This document shows positions 6,783-15,133 of a DNA stretch of 60,993 nt, piece by piece (the stretch's first letter is position 1; every line of letters starts with the position of its first letter). Under the pieces are notes generated by a model. That model was not told the DNA's origin and searched no databases. It saw only the letters and a program-made list of their open reading frames with translations. Source of the DNA: an uncultured Ruthenibacterium sp. (GTDB taxonomy: Bacteria > Bacillota > Clostridia > Oscillospirales > Ruminococcaceae). The DNA lies in contig CAJUMH010000019.1 of assembly GCA_910587145.1 (NCBI GenBank), forward strand, positions 1 to 60,993, given 5' to 3'. The position numbers and the translations under genes are program-made.

Positions 6783-8750
6783 ATGAGCAGAGCAGAAACC
6801 ATTACACAGTACAATAAGGCGCTGCGGCAGGGCCGCAAATCGTGCAACGAGCGTATCCTGCGGGGGGAGTATCCTTATCTGCAGGTTCTGGACGAAATTC
6901 TAGACGGCAGCATGGCCGCCGGCCATGTGGACGTGGGTGTTATCGAGATCCCGATGGAAGAGATCGTCGGCACCAAAACCGAGGGGCGGCGCTCGGCGTT
7001 TGCCGCCGATTTTATGCCGCTGCTGCCCGCAAACACCGAATTTGCGATGAAGTGGATGGCACTGTGCGAGGCGCACCTCTCCGAGGAGGGCATTCGCGAC
7101 CCCATCCATTGCTACGAGTATATGGGGCGCTTTTATGTGCTGGAGGGCAACAAGCGCGTGAGCGTACTGCGCAGCTATGGCGCTGCCAGCATTTCCGGCT
7201 CGGTGATCCGCGTGCTCCCCGTCTGGTCGGAGGATCCGTGCGTTCGCGCCTATTACGAATTTTCCGAATCCTACGCGCTGACGGGGCTGTATCAAACGCG
7301 CTTCACACGGCCGGGCAGCTTTCTCAAGCTGCAAACGGCGCTGGGGTACGACCCGGATCATGTGTGGACCGAGGACGAACGGCGGCTGTTTGCCTCCGGC
7401 TTTGCCCGCTTTCGCGAGGCATACCGCAAGCAGGGCGGCGAACGGCTGCCCCTCGCGGTGGCGGATGCGCTGCTGGTGTGGCTGAAGGTCTACCCGTTCG
7501 AGCGCCTGCTGGACGACCCGCTTGCAGAGATCCACAAATCGGTGGCCACGGTGTGGCCGGATATCCGGGGCCTGCTGCAGCCGGAGCCCATCGCCGTTTC
7601 CACCGAGCCGGAGGACGCCGCAAACGATAAGGAGGAGCCGGGCCTTTTGGGCCGCCTGCTCGGTGCGCGGCCCTCCAAGCTGAATATTGCGTTCTTAAAC
7701 GAATATCTGCCCGGCGAAAGCGATTGGATCCGCGCGCACGATCTGGGCCGCGAATATCTGGAAGCCATGATGGAGGATCGTGTAAAAACGCGGGCCTTTT
7801 ATGGCCTGCGCACGCCCGAGGCGGCGGACGAGGCGATGGAAACAGCCATCCAGGAGGGCGCGCAGGTGGTGTTCGCCACCACGCCGTCGCTCATCGGCGC
7901 CTGCCGCAAGGCGGCTGCAAAGCACCCCGACGTGCGCATTCTGAACTGCTCGGTCTCGATGCCCTACGCGGGTGTACGCACCTACTACAGCCGTCTGTAC
8001 GAGGGCAAATTCATCGCGGGCGTCATTGCGGGCGCGCTCAGTCAAAGCGACCGCATCGGCTACGTGGCATCCAGCCCCATCTTCGGCGTTCCGGCCGGCA
8101 TCAATGCCTTCGCGCTCGGCGCGCAGATGACGAATCCCCGCGCGCGCATCGAGCTGCACTGGTCCGGCGTGGAGCAAGACCCAACGCAGGTGATGGTGCA
8201 GGAGGGCCTGCGCCTGATCTGCAACCGCGATCTGCCCACACCCGACCGCATGTGCGAGCCGTGGGGCCTGTGTGCCGCCGCGCCGGACGGCTCGCTGCGC
8301 CCGATGGCGGCGCCCTACTGGCACTGGGGCAATTTTTACGTAAAGCTGGTCAAGAGCATTTTTAACGGCGGCTGGAACGCGCTAAAATCGCAGGACGGCC
8401 GCGCCGTAAACTATTGGTGGGGCATGTACAGCCACGTTGTGGGCATTCTGCTGGCCGACGAGGTCCCTGCCGGCATTCGGCAGCTGGCCGGGCTGCTGCA
8501 GCACGATATCGAAAACGGCTCGCTCCGGCCGTTCCATCGCGTCATCCGCTCGCAGGACGGTGTTCTGCGAACGGACGGCGGCCACTGGTTCAGCCCGGAG
8601 GAGGTTCTGCACATGGATTGGCTGTGCGAGAACGTGGACGGCTCCATTCCCAAATTTGAAGAGCTTTTGCCCTTTGCGCGGCCGATCGTGCGGCTGCAGG
8701 GCATCGATCGGGATCATCTCCCGCCGGAGAAGGAGGCCACCATCCTGTGA
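6783..8750 (+). CDS. ParB/sulfiredoxin-like plus BMP (PnrA-like) fusion protein, cytoplasmic
   Basis: A 655-residue protein with no signal peptide, lipobox or membrane segment. Residues about 35-130 resemble the ParB/sulfiredoxin fold, with RDPIHCYEYMGRFYVLEG and the motif EGNKRVSVLRSYGA. A linker rich in E and P (about 260-290) leads to a C-terminal half, from SKLNIAFLNEYLPGESDW on, that looks like the periplasmic-binding fold of BMP/PnrA/Med lipoproteins, including GKFIAGVIAGALS and IGYVASSPIFGVPAGINAFALGA split across it. BMP proteins normally catch nucleosides outside the cell; here the fold is cytoplasmic, so an intracellular ligand sensor is more likely. AAAGGAGG at 6767-6774 sets the ATG. 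The last codons overlap the phosphoesterase start (GTGA). Confidence 0.8.
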   Translation: MSRAETITQYNKALRQGRKSCNERILRGEYPYLQVLDEILDGSMAAGHVDVGVIEIPMEEIVGTKTEGRRSAFAADFMPLLPANTEFAMKWMALCEAHLSEEGIRDPIHCYEYMGRFYVLEGNKRVSVLRSYGAASISGSVIRVLPVWSEDPCVRAYYEFSESYALTGLYQTRFTRPGSFLKLQTALGYDPDHVWTEDERRLFASGFARFREAYRKQGGERLPLAVADALLVWLKVYPFERLLDDPLAEIHKSVATVWPDIRGLLQPEPIAVSTEPEDAANDKEEPGLLGRLLGARPSKLNIAFLNEYLPGESDWIRAHDLGREYLEAMMEDRVKTRAFYGLRTPEAADEAMETAIQEGAQVVFATTPSLIGACRKAAAKHPDVRILNCSVSMPYAGVRTYYSRLYEGKFIAGVIAGALSQSDRIGYVASSPIFGVPAGINAFALGAQMTNPRARIELHWSGVEQDPTQVMVQEGLRLICNRDLPTPDRMCEPWGLCAAAPDGSLRPMAAPYWHWGNFYVKLVKSIFNGGWNALKSQDGRAVNYWWGMYSHVVGILLADEVPAGIRQLAGLLQHDIENGSLRPFHRVIRSQDGVLRTDGGHWFSPEEVLHMDWLCENVDGSIPKFEELLPFARPIVRLQGIDRDHLPPEKEATIL

Positions 8751-9385
8751 AGCTGCTGCTTGTCTCCGACCGGGAGAGCGAATATCTGTGGGATTACTAT
8801 CAGCCGGGGCGTCTCGCGGACGTCGATCTGATCCTTTCTTGCGGCGATTTGAACGCGCACTATCTCTCTTTCCTTGTCACCATGGGCGCCGTGCCGCTCT
8901 TATACGTGCACGGCAATCACGATAAAAATTACATCCGCACCCCGCCCGAGGGCTGCGAATGCATTGAGGACAAGCTGGTCACTGTAAAGGGGCTGCGCAT
9001 TTTGGGGCTGGGCGGCTGTATCCAATACAACGGCGGGCCGCATCAGTATACCGAGGAACAGATGGCGCGGCGCATTCGGCGGCTGCGGTTCCAGCTGTGG
9101 AAGGCCGGCGGTGTGGACATCGTGATCGCGCATGCCCCCGCGCGGAGCTATGGCGACGGAGAAGACCGCGCCCACCGGGGCTTTGCCTGCATGCTGGAGC
9201 TCATCGACAAATACCGGCCGCGCTATTTTATCCACGGCCATGTGCACGCCAGCTATGTGGCAAATCTGGTGCGCGTGCGCGTGCGCGGCGAAACCACGAT
9301 CATCAACGCCTACGAGCGCTACCTGCTCGAGCTGCCCGGGCCGGATCCGTCGCCCAAAAAGCAGAACAGCATCCCCCTGTTTTGA
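8747..9385 (+). CDS. Calcineurin-like metallophosphoesterase
   Basis: A 212-residue phosphoesterase that starts at a GTG overlapping the stop of the fusion protein by 4 nt, so the two are translationally coupled. Metal ligands can be followed along the fold: LVSDRE near residue 6 (in place of the usual GDxH), LSCGDLN near residue 31, YVHGNHDK near 60, IAHAPA near 127 and FIHGHVHAS near 164. The first block lacks the usual histidine, which may alter metal use. The substrate is unknown. The constant pairing with a BMP/ParB-like protein suggests that the phosphoesterase acts on, or is controlled by, what that protein binds; this is inference. Confidence 0.85.
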   Translation: MKLLLVSDRESEYLWDYYQPGRLADVDLILSCGDLNAHYLSFLVTMGAVPLLYVHGNHDKNYIRTPPEGCECIEDKLVTVKGLRILGLGGCIQYNGGPHQYTEEQMARRIRRLRFQLWKAGGVDIVIAHAPARSYGDGEDRAHRGFACMLELIDKYRPRYFIHGHVHASYVANLVRVRVRGETTIINAYERYLLELPGPDPSPKKQNSIPLF

Positions 9386-9546
9386 CCCGGGCGCCTTGGG
9401 CCCGTATCAGCCTTCTCCGCCGTATCCCCACCGCAGAACAGGCCATCGAGCCAGCCGCGGCGACGGATACAGCGAACACCGCGGTCACATCCTTTTGCAT
9501 TCCCCAAAATGAGCCTGCCGCAAAACAGCCTTTTAAAAACAGGATC

Positions 9547-9607
9547 TAAAAATCGGCGTCCCCTCCCGGCCATTTTAGGCCAAAGGGGGCGCCGATCTGC
9601 TGTTTTT
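9547..9607. terminator. Bidirectional terminator between the phosphoesterase and MATE genes
   Basis: ATCGGCGTCCCC (9552-9563) pairs almost perfectly with GGGGGCGCCGAT (9585-9596). T-runs lie on both sides (A-run at 9548-9552 for the minus strand, TGTTTTT at 9600-9606 for the plus strand). Confidence 0.8.
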
Positions 9608-9682
9608 CAGCGATTTTATACCATTGTAGCCGCGTTTTATGCCGCGCTGCGGCGGGCCCGTTTTGTGCCGCGGCACAGAATC

Positions 9683-11068
9683 TTAGCCCTGCGTTTTCGC
9701 GGTTTGGAACAAATCGTCGCGCGTGATGTTTTTCAGCCATCTGCCGGCGGCATAATGCCGCAGCACCCAAGGCCATTTTACAAACTCGTCCGTGCAGAGC
9801 AGAAAATACACCCACAGCACCGGCAGCTTCAGCACAAAGGCCGCAAACAGGCCCAGCGGTACCGCGTACACCCACATGGTGATCGCATCGCAGATGAGCC
9901 CAAAGCGGCTGTCGCCCCCGGCCCGGAAAGCCCCGGCGATCAGTGTGGTGTTCACGGCCGCGCCCATAATGTAGTACGAGTTGATCAGCAGCATCACGCT
10001 CAGATAATGCAGCGCCGTCGCGGAAAAGTTGCCGCCGGCATACCGCATCACAAACGGGCGCGCCGCCAGCACCAGTATGCCGCCGATCGCGCCTGCGGCC
10101 ACGGTGAGCCACAGGAGCCGCCGGCCGTCGGCCCGCGCCTCCTCCAGCCTGCCCTCGCCGATCTTTTGCCCCAGCAGCACGCCGCCGGCGCTGGCAAGGC
10201 CAAAGCACAGGATCGTCCCGAAGTTGCGCACCACCGTCGCCAGAGAATTTGCCGCCACGGCGTCGCTGCCCAAATGCCCGAGGATCGCCGAATATACCGA
10301 AAACGCCACACCCCAAACCACATCATTTGCCAGAGCCGGGATGGACAGCCTTACAAAATCGGAAAACAGCGCCTTACTGCGCACAAACACGGCAGAGAAT
10401 TTCAGCTTGACGTGCTCGGAGCGCAGCGATACCACAAAGCACAGCCCCAGCTCTACCAGGCGCGAAAGGGACGTGGCCAGCGCCACGCCGTTGACGCCCA
10501 TTTTGGGGGCGCCCAGCCAACCGAAAATAAATACCGCGTTCAGCAGCACGTTCAGGCCTACCGCCACACTGTTCAGAACCGTGCCCACGATCACCCGGCC
10601 CACGCTGCGCAGCACGCTGATATATACCTCCGTTACGCCCCAGCACAGATAGCACACGCTCAGGATGCGGATGTACCCGGCCCCCAGGGCGATGAGCTCG
10701 GGATCGTTTGTAAAGATGTGCATCATGCCCTCCGGAACCAGCAGCGCCAGCAGCGCAAACAGCGCCGAGATGGTTACAGAAAACCGCAGCGCAATGCCCT
10801 GCACCGCCTCGATAGCCTGATAATCCTTTTTGCCAAAATACTGCGCGCAAAGCATGGTTGCCCCGGTGCCGAGGCCGTAAAACACCATAAACAGCACGCT
10901 GGCGTACTGGCTGGCAAGGCTTACGGCCGAAATGGCCGATTGTCCCACAAAATTCAGCATCACCACGTCTGCCGAGCTCACCGCCGCACTCAGCAGGTTT
11001 TGCAGCACAATGGGCGCTACCAGCCTGCCGATCTGCCCGTAAAACGGGCTTTTTCCCATTTTCTCCAT
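9683..11068 (-). CDS. MATE family multidrug/toxin exporter
   Basis: A 461-residue polytopic membrane protein with about 12 hydrophobic segments and two similar halves, the MATE layout. Family motifs include ADVVMLNFVGQSAISAVSLA near the N-terminus, GLGTGATMLCAQYFGKKD, and in the second half ALANDVVWGVAFSVYSAILG followed by LGQKIGEGRLEEA. MATE proteins expel cationic drugs or metabolites in exchange for Na+ or H+. The ATG at 11068 follows AAAGGGA; upstream in-frame starts would overlap the ThrE gene and lack ribosome sites. It begins 2 nt after the ThrE small subunit stop, so it is the last gene of that operon. Confidence 0.93.
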   Translation of the reverse strand: MEKMGKSPFYGQIGRLVAPIVLQNLLSAAVSSADVVMLNFVGQSAISAVSLASQYASVLFMVFYGLGTGATMLCAQYFGKKDYQAIEAVQGIALRFSVTISALFALLALLVPEGMMHIFTNDPELIALGAGYIRILSVCYLCWGVTEVYISVLRSVGRVIVGTVLNSVAVGLNVLLNAVFIFGWLGAPKMGVNGVALATSLSRLVELGLCFVVSLRSEHVKLKFSAVFVRSKALFSDFVRLSIPALANDVVWGVAFSVYSAILGHLGSDAVAANSLATVVRNFGTILCFGLASAGGVLLGQKIGEGRLEEARADGRRLLWLTVAAGAIGGILVLAARPFVMRYAGGNFSATALHYLSVMLLINSYYIMGAAVNTTLIAGAFRAGGDSRFGLICDAITMWVYAVPLGLFAAFVLKLPVLWVYFLLCTDEFVKWPWVLRHYAAGRWLKNITRDDLFQTAKTQG

Positions 11069-11070
11069 TA

Positions 11071-11628
11071 TTATTTCCCTTTGCCCCAAAACGATTTTTC
11101 TCTTTTTTCCCAAAAAGCATCCCTGGCCCGAAAATCATCCCTGCCCTTATCGGGCGGCGGGGTGTTTTCGGCTTTGTGCCGCACCCTCTTTTCCCGCGCG
11201 AGCACCTCGAACAGCCGCCCCGGCAGCGCCATAACCAGCACGATGCCCACCGCCAGCGCTATGGCCACCTGAAGCGCTTCAAAGCCCTTTTCGAACGCCG
11301 TTCGGTTGTCGCCCTGAATAAAATAGTACGCCATATCGTAAACGCCTGCGCCCGGCACCAGCGCAAAAATGCCGCTGATGAGAAATACCGTGGCCGGGCG
11401 CATGCGCACCACTGCAAAAGCGCGCGAGACAAAAGCAAGCGTCAGCGCAGCCAAAAAAGCCGCGCCAACGGCCGATGTGCCGCCGCGCAGGCACAGGCAA
11501 TATACCAGCCAGCCCACTGCGCCCGTAATGCCCGCGTATCCAAATTCACGCATGGGCGCGTTTACCAGTACCGCAAAGGCCAGCGTCGCCAAAAACGCAA
11601 CGGTGAATTGGATTATCAGCCCGCCCAT
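11071..11628 (-). CDS. ThrE-type threonine/serine exporter, small (YjjB-like) subunit
   Basis: A 185-residue membrane protein with four to five helices, beginning MGGLIIQFTVAFLATLAFAVLV and containing ISGIFALVPGAGVYDMAY, the motif of the ThrE_2/YjjB family. The C-terminal 35 residues are charged and unlike the family. In many bacteria ThrE is split into a YjjP-like and a YjjB-like half that together export threonine, serine or small acids such as succinate. Its ATG overlaps the stop of the larger subunit by one nucleotide (TGATG), typical of a co-translated complex. Confidence 0.9.
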   Translation of the reverse strand: MGGLIIQFTVAFLATLAFAVLVNAPMREFGYAGITGAVGWLVYCLCLRGGTSAVGAAFLAALTLAFVSRAFAVVRMRPATVFLISGIFALVPGAGVYDMAYYFIQGDNRTAFEKGFEALQVAIALAVGIVLVMALPGRLFEVLAREKRVRHKAENTPPPDKGRDDFRARDAFWEKREKSFWGKGK

Positions 11629-12425
11629 CAGATATGCACCCCCGGGATCAGCGCGGCAAAACGCAGCACAAGGCCCACGCCCAGCGCAATGCCAGCCGCG
11701 ATCAGCACCGCGTCGATGGCGCGGATGGTGCCGGAAAGATAATCGCAGTTTGCCACATCGCGGATGCCGTTTGTCAAAGCGATGCCGGGCATCAGCGAGA
11801 CGATGCCGCCGATGATTACCTTATCCGCGTCGCAGAAAAGCCCCGCCAGCTCCAGCATCCACACGCACAAAACGCTCACAAGCGCCACCACGCCCGCCGA
11901 AAGCATGTTCGAGACAAGCTTATTCAGCGGCGCGCGCGTTCTTGCCAGCCGCTGCACAAACAGCCCCACGGCAAGGCCGGGCGGCAGCGCCGCCATCGCG
12001 TCCAGCGCCGTGCCGCCCATCAAATAGCAAAAGCAGGCCGCCGCCACGGCCGAGGCCGCCGCCATCGTCCACAGGGGAAAGCCGCGCATCGCGCGGATCG
12101 CGGCAAGGCGCGCTGCGGCCTGCTCCACCGTCACCGCGCCCATCACGATCTCGCGCGAGAGCGCATTTACAGCCGAAATACGGCCCAGATTCATCTCCAC
12201 ACGCGGCGCATTGCGCACGGCCGCATGCTCCTCGGTGTCCGGAATGCGGATGGAGGCGATGAGCCCGTTGGTAAGTACATACGCGTTGAAATGTTCGGCG
12301 CCGTAGCTGCGGGCGATGAGCTCCATCGTCTGCTGCGTGCGGTAGATCTCTGCACCGTTCAAAAGCAGCGTTTCCCCCACGTCGGCGCAAAACTCCAAAA
12401 CACGGCGTTTTTCTTCCATCAGCAT
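11628..12425 (-). CDS. ThrE-type threonine/serine exporter, large (YjjP-like) subunit
   Basis: A 265-residue protein. The N-terminal half is soluble (LEFCADVGETLLLNGAEIYRTQQTMELI, with LTNGLIASIRIPD) and the C-terminal half has about five helices with GGIVSLMPGIALTNGIRDV, the YjjP/ThrE signature. GGAGG lies 4 nt before the ATG at 12425; an in-frame ATG two codons on is also possible. It is the first gene of a three-gene export operon with the small subunit and the MATE protein. Export of threonine or serine is inferred from family. Confidence 0.9.
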   Translation of the reverse strand: MLMEEKRRVLEFCADVGETLLLNGAEIYRTQQTMELIARSYGAEHFNAYVLTNGLIASIRIPDTEEHAAVRNAPRVEMNLGRISAVNALSREIVMGAVTVEQAAARLAAIRAMRGFPLWTMAAASAVAAACFCYLMGGTALDAMAALPPGLAVGLFVQRLARTRAPLNKLVSNMLSAGVVALVSVLCVWMLELAGLFCDADKVIIGGIVSLMPGIALTNGIRDVANCDYLSGTIRAIDAVLIAAGIALGVGLVLRFAALIPGVHI

Positions 12426-12491
12426 TCGGCCTCCGCATCCTGCGCGATATTTTTTTGCGTATCGGGCATTCGGGCAGGCGCCCCGGGCCCG

Positions 12492-12519
12492 AAAAACCGC
12501 CGCCGGAACAAACGCCGGC
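12492..12519 (-). terminator. Weak hairpin at the end of the nonulosonate gene cluster
   Basis: On the minus strand GCCGG and CCGGC enclose an 8-nt loop and are followed, after GGCGG, by TTTTT. Position just beyond the last gene of the cluster supports a terminator, but the stem is short. Confidence 0.45.
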
Positions 12520-12541
12520 TTTTCTGCTGCGCGCCCACCGT

Positions 12542-13327
12542 TTATGCTCCCGTGCCGGTGCAGCGCGCGGGGAGCCTGCCCTTAAACGCGCGGTAGGCCG
12601 GTACGGCCGAGCCCCGAAAGCCCAGCTTCTCGTACAGGCTTATTGCCTCCGGCGAGACGGCATGCAAAAAAACATCCGTATAGCCCAGCTCCGGATTGCA
12701 CGCATAGTCCAGCATCGCCCGGATCGCGGCGGCGCCGTACCCCTGCCGGCGAAATTTTGCGTCGGTATACACGTCCGAAAGATAAAACGCGCTGCCATAC
12801 CCTCCGCCGGCGCAATAGCTGACGGGGATCTCGGCGTGGTTGCAGGCAAACGAAACGCGCGCCCCGGCGGAGAGCGCCCGGTTCAGCCGGCGCAGCACAA
12901 ACTCCTGTTCTCCGCAGCTCTCGCGCGCCAGCTGTGCCTCGGCGCCCTTCAACGGCCGGCCGCTCACAAGGCGCACAGGGCAATTCTGCACTTGCAGCGC
13001 GCTGCTTGCCTGCGTCAGCAGCATCATGCGCTGTTCCTCAAACGCGCAGATCTCGTAGCCGTGCGCCTCAAAAAAGGCGCGGCTTTCCTCCAGCGTTACG
13101 CTGTCGGGCCGGGAAAAAAACTTCGGCGTAATGCCCAGCTCGGCGTAATAACGCTCCACTTCCTCCAAGCTCTGCTTTGCCTCTTCCATGCGCTTTAAAA
13201 CGGCATAATTGGAGGCATTGCTCTCGGGGTTTGTCTTATCGCGGAACGCGCGGTAAAAGGGCGTTTCGATATATTCCAGATACCGTTTTTCACAGTGGAT
13301 CTCGTGTTTTTCGCTTGGTGTCGCCAT
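12542..13327 (-). CDS. GNAT family N-acetyltransferase with an extra N-terminal domain
   Basis: A 261-residue protein. The C-terminal half has the GNAT acetyl-CoA loop FRRQGYGAAAIRAML (about residues 197-211) and a final AISLYEKLGFRG segment. The N-terminal 100 residues are an additional helical domain rich in charged residues. The ATG at 13327 follows GAAAGGA. It is the last gene of the nonulosonate cluster, behind the CMP-sugar synthetase gene. It could supply the N- or O-acetylation that the cluster otherwise lacks, or it may be a protein or small-molecule acetyltransferase that merely sits there. Confidence 0.8.
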   Translation of the reverse strand: MATPSEKHEIHCEKRYLEYIETPFYRAFRDKTNPESNASNYAVLKRMEEAKQSLEEVERYYAELGITPKFFSRPDSVTLEESRAFFEAHGYEICAFEEQRMMLLTQASSALQVQNCPVRLVSGRPLKGAEAQLARESCGEQEFVLRRLNRALSAGARVSFACNHAEIPVSYCAGGGYGSAFYLSDVYTDAKFRRQGYGAAAIRAMLDYACNPELGYTDVFLHAVSPEAISLYEKLGFRGSAVPAYRAFKGRLPARCTGTGA

Positions 13328-13419
13328 ATGCTTCCTTTCTCGCGGCAAACAATACCGTAAAGTCCAAGCCGGCATTTCCCCGGGCGCAGGATCGCGGCGG
13401 CCGCCGGCGCAGACATTCC

Positions 13420-14187
13420 TTATCTTCTGATATTCTCCCGGATCCTGCCGAACGCGGGATAGGTTTCGTACAGATAGCGCGCGATGGCCTCCATCAGCAG
13501 GTAATCCTCTTCGGAGTCGATATCGATGATGCCGGTATCGAACATTTCGTAGCCGCCGACGCGGCCGTCCCACAGAAAGCTTGTGGTGTTTTCGGCCAGA
13601 AAATCGCGTTCAAACACATAGATGGAGGCATTGATATCGAACACGGGCGGCGTCTGCTGGCGCGCCGTATTACGGTTTTCGATCACGGGCCGCAGCCGGT
13701 CGCCGTCCTTTTGCGCCATGTTCATATACGGATTGCGGCGGCCCGGCGTAACGGACAGCACCAGATCCAAATCGGGCCGCGATACCTTTACATTGAACGC
13801 ACCCGCAATATCCTGTGTTTGGCGCAGCGGGCTGGTGATGTCCAGATCGATCAAAAAATCGTACCGGCATCCATTTTGCCGCTCCATCTCGCGCAGGCTG
13901 TGCTGATAGACGGCCATCTTGGGCACAACGTCACCGCACAGCGCCTCGGGGCGCGGCAGCACCGTCACCTCCGGATACCTTTCGCAGATCAGCTGTGCCA
14001 GCGGCTCGCTGTCGGTGTTCGCGCATAGGTCAACCGCCACGTCCGGCCGGCTTTCCAGAAACAGCATCGCCGCCGAAAGGCTGTAATACACCAGCGGAAA
14101 GCCGTTGAACGTCTTCAGATTTTTATTCCGAAATCCCTTGCTGCCCGCGCGGCCGCAAATTGTAAGAAGCACTTTTTTCTGTTCCAT
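13420..14187 (-). CDS. legF: CMP-nonulosonate (legionaminate/neuraminate-like) cytidylyltransferase
   Basis: A 255-residue nucleotidyltransferase. It opens with LLTICGRAGSKGFRNKN, the CTP-binding loop of the NeuA/LegF family, and has DLCANTDSE and DLDITSPLRQTQDI, where the aspartates should hold Mg2+. It activates a nine-carbon sialic-acid-like sugar as the CMP form, the last cytoplasmic step before transfer. Neighbouring legB, legC, legG and legI genes make legionaminic acid the most likely substrate. Its start lies 2 nt from the end of the upstream oxidoreductase gene, so it is part of one operon. A pseudaminate or neuraminate enzyme cannot be fully excluded. Confidence 0.85.
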   Translation of the reverse strand: MEQKKVLLTICGRAGSKGFRNKNLKTFNGFPLVYYSLSAAMLFLESRPDVAVDLCANTDSEPLAQLICERYPEVTVLPRPEALCGDVVPKMAVYQHSLREMERQNGCRYDFLIDLDITSPLRQTQDIAGAFNVKVSRPDLDLVLSVTPGRRNPYMNMAQKDGDRLRPVIENRNTARQQTPPVFDINASIYVFERDFLAENTTSFLWDGRVGGYEMFDTGIIDIDSEEDYLLMEAIARYLYETYPAFGRIRENIRR

Positions 14188-14189
14188 CC

Positions 14190-15116
14190 TTACCGTTCCC
14201 CCAAAGTCAGTTTTAATACATCCAGCGCCGTTTCGGGCGGGTTTGCGCTCGCGCCCGCACCGCTTTGCGCGTAATCCAAAAAATAGCGCATCTCCCGCAG
14301 ATAGCGCTCGTTCACCGGCTCGGGATACTGCTGCACCGCGCCGTCCTCCAGCGTCAGCGTGCCCGCGCCGAAATCCGCCGTCACCGTGCCGTTTTTGCAA
14401 AACAGCTCGATCGCGCGCCGGTACTGCCGCCCGAAGTAATCCAGATGCACCTCGCACAGCAGCGAAGGATAGCGTGCAATGTAAACCGCCAGATCGTCGG
14501 AATCGATCTCGAGGTGGCTGTAGGTCCCCCGAAAGCAGAAGGTCTCCTGCGGCATACCGAACAGCTCGGCCAGATAATCCCACTCATGGATCAGATCAAT
14601 GGCGACACCGCCGCCCATCGCCCGATGCGCGGAATACACCGCGCGGTAATCCACATTCGGCCGCCAGTCGGGCAGGTACGAAGAGCAGAGCACGCGCGCC
14701 GCATACACCGAAAGGCCGGGCAGCAGCTTTTTCAGCGCCAGCATGGTACCGCACCAGCGCATCGGCGCTGCCACATAGGCCTTCTGTTCGGGCAAAAGGC
14801 AATCGGCAAGGCGGCGGTCGGTACGCTCGAAGATCGGCTTTTCCACAAACAGCGTGTTTGCCTTGCCGCGCAGCATTTGCAGCGTATCAAAATGCAGATG
14901 CGTTGGGTTTGTGATAAACGCCGCGTCGTAATGCGCGTGCGCGGGCAGCGCCGTCATTTCGCCCGCCAACAGCGCGCGCGTTTCGGCGGGCAGTGCCCGC
15001 GCCGAGGAACGCAGCGCCCACGCGCGCACCGGAAGGCCCCTTTCGGCCGCCACAGCGTGCAGGTTTTTTAAATGCCGCGTTCCGATGCTGCCAAGCCCGG
15101 TGAACAGAACGTCCAT
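14190..15116 (-). CDS. Gfo/Idh/MocA family oxidoreductase 1
   Basis: A 308-residue NAD(P)-dependent sugar oxidoreductase. The Rossmann motif is GLGSIGTRH at residues 7-15, followed by AAFITNPTHLHFD and the EKPIFE motif (about residues 92-97) characteristic of the family. The C-terminal half forms the usual substrate-binding beta sheet. Its gene lies between the second oxidoreductase and the CMP-sugar synthetase, with gaps of 17 and 2 nt. Comparable genes (ptmF-like) accompany legionaminate clusters of Campylobacter, where their function is not settled. Modification of the nonulosonate or a precursor is inferred. Confidence 0.85.
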   Translation of the reverse strand: MDVLFTGLGSIGTRHLKNLHAVAAERGLPVRAWALRSSARALPAETRALLAGEMTALPAHAHYDAAFITNPTHLHFDTLQMLRGKANTLFVEKPIFERTDRRLADCLLPEQKAYVAAPMRWCGTMLALKKLLPGLSVYAARVLCSSYLPDWRPNVDYRAVYSAHRAMGGGVAIDLIHEWDYLAELFGMPQETFCFRGTYSHLEIDSDDLAVYIARYPSLLCEVHLDYFGRQYRRAIELFCKNGTVTADFGAGTLTLEDGAVQQYPEPVNERYLREMRYFLDYAQSGAGASANPPETALDVLKLTLGER

Positions 15117-15133
15117 TGCCGTTCTCCCCCTCC

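Noticed and set aside
9509..11272. 587-codon open frame antisense to the MATE gene
   Set aside because: MATE and ThrE reading on the minus strand explain the DNA fully; the plus frame is low-complexity and rich in H, Q and R.
12542..13573. Longer start for the GNAT protein (343 codons)
   Set aside because: The extra 82 codons are compositionally odd, have no homology, and a good ribosome site precedes the ATG at 13327.
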